DNA of 64,000 nt from Lepus europaeus (lineage: Eukaryota; Chordata; Mammalia; Lagomorpha; Leporidae). The DNA lies in the NCBI RefSeq assembly GCF_033115175.1, contig NC_084835.1, positions 25,439,858 through 25,503,857 on the forward strand. The letters are read 5' to 3'. The translations under genes and the position numbers were made by a program. Positions 31,747-64,000 of this stretch are shown piece by piece. The notes under the pieces were generated by a model. It made no database searches and was not told where the DNA came from. It worked only from the letters and a program-made list of their open reading frames with translations. How positions within the stretch are numbered: position 1 is the first letter of the stretch; the number at the start of each line of letters is the position of its first letter.

Positions 31747-34437
31747 ATGAAACGGCAGAGCGACCGAGACTCCAGCCCCAGCGGACGCGGCTCGTCGTCG
31801 TCGGCAAAGCGGCCGCGGGAGCGCGAACGGGAAGCGGAGGCGGGCGGGCGGCGGGCGGCGCACAAGGCCTCCGGCGGCGCCAAGCACCCGGTGCCGGCGC
31901 GGACCCGCGACAAGCCCCGCGGAAGCGGCAGCGGGGGCGGGCATCGCGACGGCCGCGGCGCGGGGGACGCGAACCACCGCGCGAGCGGCGGCCGCTCCTC
32001 GGTCTCCGGCGCCGGCGGCGGGGGACGCGGCGGCAAGGCCTCGGGGGACCCGGGCGCCTCCGGCGCGTCGCCCCGCGCGTCCCCGCTGCCGCCGCCGCCC
32101 CCGCCGCCGCCGCCGCCGCCCGGGGCTGAGCCCGCAGGCCCCGGCTCGTCGGCGAGCGCACCCGAGTACAAGACGCTGCTCATCAGCAGCCTGAGCCCCG
32201 CGCTGCCCGCCGAGCACCTGGAGGACCGCCTCTTCCACCAGTTCAAGCGCTTCGGGGAGATCAGCCTGCGCCTGTCGCACACGCCGGAGCTCGGGCGCGT
32301 GGCCTACGTGAACTTCCGGCACCCGCAGGACGCGCGCGAGGCCCGCCAGCACGCCCTGGCCCGCCAGCTGCTGCTCTACGACCGCCCGCTCAAGGTAGAG
32401 CCCGTGTACCTTCGCGGCGGCGGCGGCGGGAGCAGCCGGCGGAGCAGCAGCAGCAGCGCCGCCGCCTCCACGCCGCCGCCAGGGCCCCCGGCGCCCGCCG
32501 ACCCGCTCGGCTACCTGCCGCTGCACGGAGGCTACCAGTACAAGCAGCGCTCGCTGTCGCCGGTGGCCGCCCCGCCCCTGCGGGAGCCCCGCGCGCGCCA
32601 CGCCGCCGCCGCCTTCGCGCTGGATGCTGCGGCCGCGGCCGCCGCCGTGGGGCTGTCCCGGGAGCGGGCGCTGGACTACTACGGGCTGTACGACGACCGC
32701 GGGCGCCCCTACGGCTACCCGGCCGTGTGCGAGGAGGACCTGATGCCGGAGGACGACCAGCGGGCCACTCGCAACCTCTTCATCGGGAACCTGGACCACA
32801 GCGTGTCCGAGGTGGAGCTGCGCCGCGCCTTCGAGAAGTACGGCATCATCGAGGAGGTGGTCATCAAGCGGCCCGCCCGCGGCCAAGGCGGCGCCTACGC
32901 CTTCCTCAAGTTCCAGAACCTGGACATGGCCCACAGGGCCAAGGTGGCCATGTCCGGGCGGGTGATCGGCCGCAACCCCATCAAGATAGGCTATGGCAAG
33001 GCCAACCCCACCACTCGCCTCTGGGTGGGCGGCCTGGGACCCAACACGTCGCTGGCGGCTCTGGCCCGGGAGTTTGACCGCTTCGGGAGCATTCGGACCA
33101 TCGATCACGTCAAAGGAGACAGCTTTGCGTACATCCAGTACGAGAGTCTGGACGCAGCGCAGGCCGCCTGCGCTAAGATGAGGGGCTTTCCCCTGGGCGG
33201 GCCGGACCGCAGGCTCCGTGTGGATTTCGCCAAAGCAGAGGAGACTCGGTATCCCCAGCAGTACCAGCCCTCGCCGCTGCCTGTGCACTACGAGCTGCTC
33301 ACGGACGGGTACACCCGGCACCGAAACCTGGACGCCGACCTGCGCGTGCGGGATAGGACCCCTCCGCACCTCCTCTACTCCGACCGAGACCGGGCCTTTC
33401 TGGAAGGGGACTGGACCAGCCCCGGGAAAGGCTCCGACCGCAGGAACAGCTTGGAGGGCTACAGCCGCTCTGTGCGCAGCCGGAGTGGTGAGCGCTGGGG
33501 GGCCGATGGGGACCGCGGCCTGGCCAAGCCCTGGGAAGAAAGGCGGAAGCGGAGGAGCCTTTCCAGTGACCGTGGCCGGACAGCCCACTCCCCTTACGAG
33601 GAGCGGAGCAGGACCAAGGGTGGTGGGCAGCCCTCTGAGCGGGGCTCGGACCGGACCCCTGAGCGCAGCCGCAAGGAGAATCACTCCAGCGACGGGAGCA
33701 GGGAGGTGAGCGGCAACTCCCTAAGCAACAGCAGGCACGGGGCGGAGGAGCGGGGCCACCACCACCACCACCACGAGGCGCCGGACCCCTCCCACGGCAA
33801 GAAGACGAGAGACAGCGAGCGCAATCATCGGACCTCGGAGGCCGAGCCCAAGCCCCCGGAAGAGCCAAAACAGGAACCCAAAAAGCTGAAGAGTCTGTCC
33901 GAGTATGCGCAGACGCTGCAGCTGGGTTGGAATGGGCTGCTGGTGCTGAAGAACAGCTGCTTCCCGACGTCCATGCACGTCCTCGAGGGGGACCAGGGTG
34001 TCATCAGCGGCCTCCTCAAAGACCACACTTCGGGGAGCAAGCTGACCCAGCTGAAGATCGCCCAGCGCCTTCGACTGGACCAGCCCAAGCTCGACGAGGT
34101 CACACGGCGCATCAAACAGGGGAGCCCCAATGGCTATGCGGTGCTCCTAGCCACCCAGGCTGCCCCCACTGGGCCTGGCACTGAGGGGGTGCCCACCGTG
34201 GAGCCAGGCCTGCAGAGGCGACTTCTCAGGAACCTGGTCTCCTACTTGAAACAGAAGCAGGCTGCGGGGGTCATCAGCCTGCCGGTGGGCGGATCCAAAG
34301 GCAGAGACAGCACGGGCATGCTCTATGCCTTCCCGCCCTGCGCCTTCTCCCAGCAGTACCTCCAGTCAGCACTAAGGACACTGGGCAAGCTCGAAGAAGA
34401 ACACATGGTGATAGTTATAGTCAGAGACACTGCTTAG
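31747..34437 (+). CDS. RBM15B: RBM15B (RNA-binding motif protein 15B, OTT3), intronless, 896 aa
   Basis: Spen-family nuclear RNA-binding protein. With RBM15 it recruits the WTAP/METTL3 m6A writer to RNAs, including XIST, and it also acts in splicing and export. Starting MKRQSDRDSSPSGRGSSSSA, it has a basic Ser/Gly-rich N-terminus with a polyproline run (about 116-125), RRM1 at about 141-222 (TLLISSLSP), RRM2 at about 342-419 (RNLFIGNLDHSV), RRM3 at about 423-498 (RLWVGGLGPN), an Arg/Ser-rich linker with a poly-His run, and a C-terminal SPOC domain from about 716 to the end. The human protein is about 890 aa. The single-exon structure is normal for this gene in mammals, not a sign of a retrocopy: it has its own CpG island and a fully open frame. 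It differs from RBM15 in lacking that protein's longer N-terminus. Confidence 0.97.
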   Translation: MKRQSDRDSSPSGRGSSSSAKRPREREREAEAGGRRAAHKASGGAKHPVPARTRDKPRGSGSGGGHRDGRGAGDANHRASGGRSSVSGAGGGGRGGKASGDPGASGASPRASPLPPPPPPPPPPPGAEPAGPGSSASAPEYKTLLISSLSPALPAEHLEDRLFHQFKRFGEISLRLSHTPELGRVAYVNFRHPQDAREARQHALARQLLLYDRPLKVEPVYLRGGGGGSSRRSSSSSAAASTPPPGPPAPADPLGYLPLHGGYQYKQRSLSPVAAPPLREPRARHAAAAFALDAAAAAAAVGLSRERALDYYGLYDDRGRPYGYPAVCEEDLMPEDDQRATRNLFIGNLDHSVSEVELRRAFEKYGIIEEVVIKRPARGQGGAYAFLKFQNLDMAHRAKVAMSGRVIGRNPIKIGYGKANPTTRLWVGGLGPNTSLAALAREFDRFGSIRTIDHVKGDSFAYIQYESLDAAQAACAKMRGFPLGGPDRRLRVDFAKAEETRYPQQYQPSPLPVHYELLTDGYTRHRNLDADLRVRDRTPPHLLYSDRDRAFLEGDWTSPGKGSDRRNSLEGYSRSVRSRSGERWGADGDRGLAKPWEERRKRRSLSSDRGRTAHSPYEERSRTKGGGQPSERGSDRTPERSRKENHSSDGSREVSGNSLSNSRHGAEERGHHHHHHEAPDPSHGKKTRDSERNHRTSEAEPKPPEEPKQEPKKLKSLSEYAQTLQLGWNGLLVLKNSCFPTSMHVLEGDQGVISGLLKDHTSGSKLTQLKIAQRLRLDQPKLDEVTRRIKQGSPNGYAVLLATQAAPTGPGTEGVPTVEPGLQRRLLRNLVSYLKQKQAAGVISLPVGGSKGRDSTGMLYAFPPCAFSQQYLQSALRTLGKLEEEHMVIVIVRDTA

Positions 34438-34730
34438 CCCAAACCTGGCTTTTCCAGGAAGCTCCCTGTTTGTGTCACAAAAGCAGTTATTTTAAAATCT
34501 GATCCCCTCCCTGCCCTGCCCTCTGGGTTTGAATTCCCTGCTGGGTTATTTTATTTGGCCGGGATCCAAGTCCTGTCCACCACTAAAACGAAGTTCTTAG
34601 GTTTCTGAGGATTTTTTGGTTTTTGTTTTTTTACAGTGATGAGAAGGGACGGTTATGTTCATTTCTGATGTATGAGATGCTGTCTGCTGTGTTCTGTATT
34701 TTTTTATTTTTTTGACTGTGGAAAGTTGTC

Positions 34731-34736
34731 AGTAAA
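34731..34736 (+). terminator. RBM15B: Candidate proximal RBM15B polyadenylation signal (AGTAAA)
   Basis: Variant hexamer about 300 nt after the stop, preceded by a T-rich stretch and followed by GT-rich sequence. Confidence 0.4.
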
Positions 34737-36129
34737 GCCTTTGTCAGAGGATGCATTTTTAACCCTGTTGAGAGTCCTGGTTTAATCACGTTTTCTCTTA
34801 AAGAGTGGAAGACTTGCCCAGTGCATGCACACAAAGGCCAGCACCGCCGCACCCAGAAGTCCTGCTGCAGCAGTGGCTCTCCGCCCTCAGCTCAGCGCGG
34901 GGCTGAGTCAGGACTGGGCTCTGGACCCAGCTGCACTGGCGTGAGTAGAGCCCATGCACATGCAGGCGGCAAGCTTAAGTCCTGGCCAGCAGCGACTGGC
35001 AGTTTTGGGCTTTTTGTTTTCCTGCCTGTCCTAAATGCTGTGCGTGTCCATCAGTTTCAACTGGGGCTGCTGGACAGCGTGCCTAATCCTAATGCCAGTT
35101 TGCCAGTGGGAGTCTTCAGCAGATGTGGGGGGGTCTCATAGCTGGGGGAGGAGCAGTGTAACCATGCCAAGTGGTCCCGGTGCCACTGACCTGTCCAGCC
35201 ACCCTCTGATTCAGCCCAGGGATAGCCAGCCATTGGGGGAGGGGGGAGGAGGTGGACTTCCTTGGTTAATTCCTGGACTTCACGGATGGTTCTTAGTTTT
35301 GGCTCTTCCTTTGGTTGTCAGGGCTGATGTGTTAACAGAGTGGGCCTGTGCTGTTCACCTAGAGCTTGTGGGGGGACACCGGTGCCCTGGCCTGAAGCTG
35401 CGGGAGAGTGCAGTGGGCTAGGGAGATGCCCTTGGTATCTGAAGTGGTTTCCTTTTTCCCAGGTGCAGTGGAGGAGCTGTGCCTGGACCTCTTGCCCCGG
35501 TGCTGAGAAGGTGGGGACCACTGAGAAAAAGGTACTTCTCTGGGGGGAAATGAGGTCACAGTAGGTAAGGTGTTGGCCATGCTCAAGTTTGAAACCATTT
35601 AAGCCAGGCAAGGGAGGAAATGGCCTTGCAGGCATCCTCTGGTTCCGGGTAGGAAGAAAGGCGGCTTACAGGAGGTCTCAAAATTCTGCCTTGTCCTTCT
35701 CTAATAAGGTAGTGTGGCCATGGCTGAAAAACCAGAGGCCAGCTGTGTCAGGGATCAGGGAGGAAAACCAAAGCACACAGAGACGGTCACCACGTGCCCT
35801 CCTTCAGTGTTTGGGTGGCAGCTTGGCTGCCCTAACAGGGATGGTTGTCAGGGCTCAGTGGAAGCTGTGGAAAGAGTAACGAGCCCACAGGTCAGCCAGG
35901 AACTCCAGGGTCCTCCCTGTGAGTCTAGGCCACCACCCCAGCCACTGTGAGGCAGCACAGGTGACAGCTGGGATTTCAGAGGCTGTGTGTGAGGCAGGGG
36001 CTCTGCGTGGCTGCTCGCTGGAGATGTGGAACAGGAAGGTGCCTGGGGAAGCAGCACCGAGCTTCTGCTGGTGCCCCCGAGAGAACAAGCGTTCCTAACA
36101 AAACGTTAGCACAGAAGGTGTTACTCAGG

Positions 36130-36135
36130 TTTATT
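36130..36135 (-). terminator. DCAF1: Alternative distal DCAF1 polyadenylation signal
   Basis: AATAAA on the minus strand about 2.5 kb past the stop, inside the possible RBM15B 3'UTR. Confidence 0.35.
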
Positions 36136-36721
36136 TGTACTTGAGCAGTGGCCAGAGATACTGGGTATCCAAGCAAGTCAGTTGGCCACAAGAGGACACG
36201 CCTGCACCCTTCCAAAGTTGGTGCCACAGAAACAAGTAGGCCTTGTCCAAGGCATGTTGGCTGGCCCTGTAGATCTCAGCCTATGCCTGAGCCTTGGGCC
36301 CTGGAGCTGCCTTGCAATATTACAAGCAGTGCTTTGCTGGGCTGGAGCGTGCAGGACCCTGAACTGCCCTCCTAGATCAGTACAGGGAAACAGGCCAGAA
36401 ACCTGGGTGGGGAGGACGCTTTAGCCGTGGCTCTGTCCACCCCTCATCAGGGAAGGGTGCCTTGTGGCTCCCAAAAAGAACTGAGTTGTGGTGAAGCACC
36501 ACAGCCCACTGTGGGCCCTTCCTCCTCCCTTCGCAGCCATTCCCTTCCTGTGGTTCTTAGGACACAGCAGGGCCTGTGACCTCTCACAAGGGCTAGTGCT
36601 AGTGACAGGCCTTGGTTGTTTCAGGAGATTGGTCCAGGGAGGAAACTTCACTGTAGGTGCCCAGTGCCCCCACCTGGGGATCTGGTGCTTGAAAGCCAAA
36701 GCCTGAAAAGGCAAAATCAGA

Positions 36722-36742
36722 CGGGGGGGGGGGGGGGGGGGG
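36722..36742 (+). repeat. Poly-G tract
   Basis: An uninterrupted run of about 20 G followed by CTGGGGCTGGGGCTGG. It could form a quadruplex on the plus strand and is also a place where sequencing length errors are likely. Confidence 0.8.
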
Positions 36743-37760
36743 CTGGGGCTGGGGCTGGCTGTTCCGCGCATCTCCCTGAGGGAATCCGTTTCTGCCGTAG
36801 TGGAACACAGAAGGTTGATGTTTCCTGGGCCTCTCCAGGCACTTTCCTAAGGGCGTGTTGTCAAGGCAGCCAGGATTCTGCTTTCCCATTAGAGGTCCCC
36901 ACGGCAACCTCGGAGACTCTAGGCAGGTGCTCCCAAGAGCTCCTGGCAGAGATGAGGGAGACTGGCTCGGATGACTTCATGGCTAGAATCCAGACAGTGC
37001 TTTGCTGCTTCTGAATTTTGAAACCATTTTCTTCTAATGTGTTCACCAGCAGACAGACCGCTGTGCGAGTCAGGTGCCAGCTGCCCATGGAAGCTGAGGC
37101 CTGTGCTCTGCAGAGGACCGAGAGAGCCGTCTGTGTGTGGCTTCAGAGTGTAACAGCCTGCATGGTGCCCTGCGGCCCAGCAAGGCTTTTTACCTGTCCC
37201 TGGAGAGCTTTAGCTGCCTTGTATTGCTTGTTTATCTTCTAACAACCAAATGTGTCCCCTCTTCTCGCAGTAAAATCTCTTTAGCTGTAGAATGCCTACG
37301 TAACAGAAGCCAGGAAGCTGCTATTTGGGCAAAATCAAAGGAAGAAAGGAACCAGGGACCAGGGCTAGACTGAACAGAAAGGTAGGAGCCCCTAACAACT
37401 TTAAGCACACGCCAGTACGCGCAGTAGCATTCTGTCCTCGGTATCCCTGACTTGCCAGGACAGGGAGCTCCAGTCCAGTGTGGATCCCGTTTAAGACGGT
37501 AATGGCAGTCCGAGCCGGGGGGACATAATGCGCTCACTGAGGCCCCCAGGACTGCCCTCTGGATCCGGAACCTGGGTACAGAGCGCGCATGCTCGCCTCA
37601 GCACAGCACCACGGTCAGGTTAGACAGGGACTGACGGCAGAATGTGTTCTGAGCGCCACTCCAGGCATCTTCTCTGGGGCCTGGCTAGAGTCGAAGGAAA
37701 GGGTCATGCCCACTGTGGCAAGAGAACAGGGAAAGGCCATAAACAAAGACAGACTTGTAG

Positions 37761-37766
37761 TTTATT
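37761..37766 (-). terminator. DCAF1: Candidate DCAF1 polyadenylation signal
   Basis: AATAAA on the minus strand, about 890 nt past the stop and only 15 bp from an AATAAA on the opposite strand. Confidence 0.5.
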
Positions 37767-37781
37767 TTGTATTTTTTTTTA

Positions 37782-37803
37782 AATAAATACACTTTACATT
37801 AAA
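37782..37803 (+). terminator. RBM15B: Candidate distal RBM15B polyadenylation signals
   Basis: AATAAA at 37782-37787 and ATTAAA at 37798-37803, in A-rich context on the plus strand. Confidence 0.45.
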
Positions 37804-38651
37804 GAAAAAGGCCTTTGATTTGTAATTTCCACATTGGGGAGAAAGGGAAGGAAAAAAAGATTTTTGAAAAACTGAATCACAAAGAAAAACAGAGGGAGTG
37901 AACTTATATCCTAAGTTACCTCAAATCCACAAAACCAGTATCCACAATGACAGCGCTGCCCCCAAACCATGAAGGTGGTAAATCTAGCACCGACTTGGCA
38001 AGCAAGTGGCACCCGCCTCCCCCTCCCTGGCACAAAGGAAAACAAATTAATCTGACAGTACATGAGGCAAAACAGGCTTAAAAATCATATATTATATTTA
38101 TAATAAAATATTCTTAATCCTTATCAATTTAAGAAACCACGATTTTCCTTTTCATTTAAATACGTATGTAAAAATGCCTCTAGATTGTTCTTTAGACATC
38201 ATTTTCTTCCAAAGAAAATGAAGTGCAGGGACAAGAGACCTGGTGGATATAAGTTCATACCCTCAGTTATAAATGCCTGTTGGTTGGTGGGTTTTTTTTT
38301 TTTTTTTTCATTTTTAAGTTTTGTAAAAAACTATTTTTTGTTCTTTAAGTAAAGAACGTTATACAAAGAAAATATATTGTGAAATACCCCAGAGACATGT
38401 TTTTTTTTTCCCTTGAGGAAAGATATGTCCATCCTAGGACAGGAGGGAAGCAGAGTAGGGCCAAAGCCCTGCCGTCTGTGTGTTGCTTCTGGTAGGCCCC
38501 TCGGATCCCAGGCAGCCTCTAAACCATCACCTCTGGAATGCAGGGCTTGCAGTCCTTCAGAGACAGCCCCGTGAGAAAGGAAGGGAACGTATTCTGAATT
38601 CATTCCACTCAGTTTCTCGCCTGCCAACATTTTCCAAGTGGTGCTTGCTCC

Positions 38652-64000
<25,349 letters not shown>

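Larger units (their letters stand above)
31240..33100. promoter_or_regulatory. RBM15B: CpG island over the RBM15B promoter and 5' coding region
   Basis: Very high CpG density runs from about 31.24 kb into the coding sequence. No TATA box is seen upstream of the ATG at 31747. Boundaries are by eye. Confidence 0.75.
34438..37825 (+). other. RBM15B: RBM15B 3'UTR (proximal end about 34.76 kb, distal end about 37.8 kb or beyond)
   Basis: A proximal AGTAAA lies at 34731-34736. An AATAAA at 37782-37787 and an ATTAAA at 37798-37803 lie 3.4 kb downstream with no new promoter or CSINE between. My memory that the human RBM15B mRNA is several kb longer than its CDS favours a distal end; this needs transcript data. 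The stretch includes a 20-odd base G run near 36.73 kb and otherwise shows no gene. Confidence 0.55.
36110..38651 (-). other. DCAF1: DCAF1 3'UTR
   Basis: Follows the stop at 38652. Minus-strand AATAAA hexamers occur at 37766-37761 and 36135-36130, giving candidate ends near 37.74 kb and 36.11 kb. AT-rich, with T-homopolymers near 38.3 and 38.4 kb. Which signal is used cannot be told from sequence. Confidence 0.6.

Noticed and set aside
31549-33684. 711-codon open frame antisense to RBM15B
   Set aside because: It lies wholly opposite the GC-rich RBM15B coding sequence. Its low-complexity Ala/Arg/Gly/Pro composition is a shadow of the sense codons, and no recognisable domain or promoter supports it.
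31747-34437. RBM15B as a processed retrocopy
   Set aside because: It is intronless, but the orthologue is normally single-exon. It has a full open frame, its own CpG promoter and the expected position between MANF and DCAF1.

Overview
This is a mammalian, almost certainly lagomorph (rabbit-type), nuclear genomic window. The evidence is about 25 copies of the tRNA-derived rabbit C-repeat (CSINE), with its GGCTCACTAGGCTAATC head, GGTTCTAGTCC B-box, CT-rich region and A-tail. There is also one 5'-truncated LINE-1 whose 3' end looks like the rabbit L1 3'UTR. Gene content and order match the human 3p21.2 neighbourhood: DOCK3, MANF, RBM15B, then DCAF1 (VPRBP). No bacterial, CRISPR, phage or mobile-operon content is present.

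Layout. (1) About 1-25.9 kb, + strand: the 3' end of DOCK3. Fourteen coding exons can be placed with consensus splice sites and continuous phase (1487-23387). They encode the C-terminal part of the DHR-2 RacGEF domain, a Ser/Pro-rich tail and an SH3-binding PxxP end, followed by a 3'UTR with an ATTAAA near 25.86 kb. (2) 26.7-29.9 kb, + strand: the complete four-exon MANF gene (179 aa) behind a CpG-rich promoter with three CCAAT boxes and a perfect ERSE-II unfolded-protein-response element. (3) 31.2-34.4 kb and beyond, + strand: the intronless RBM15B gene (896 aa, three RRMs plus SPOC) in a CpG island with a YY1 motif and two CACGTG boxes. (4) About 36-64 kb, - strand: the 3' part of DCAF1. Eleven coding exons encode the last 530 residues: the end of the region before the WD40 domain, the WD40 domain with its two WDxR DDB1-binding boxes, and the acidic tail. 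The gene runs off the right edge. RBM15B and DCAF1 converge tail to tail, and their predicted 3'UTRs probably overlap.

The four genes do not form one pathway: DOCK3 is a neuronal Rac activator, MANF an ER-stress protein, RBM15B an m6A-writer adaptor and DCAF1 a CRL4 ubiquitin-ligase receptor. I see no previously undescribed system. The best leads are a phase-1/1 DOCK3 cassette exon (21248-21370) that aligns with a DOCK4 segment, the overlapping 3' ends of RBM15B and DCAF1, a 23-kb gap in CSINE density over the central genes, nested and same-site SINE insertions with readable target-site duplications, and an open upstream frame on MANF.
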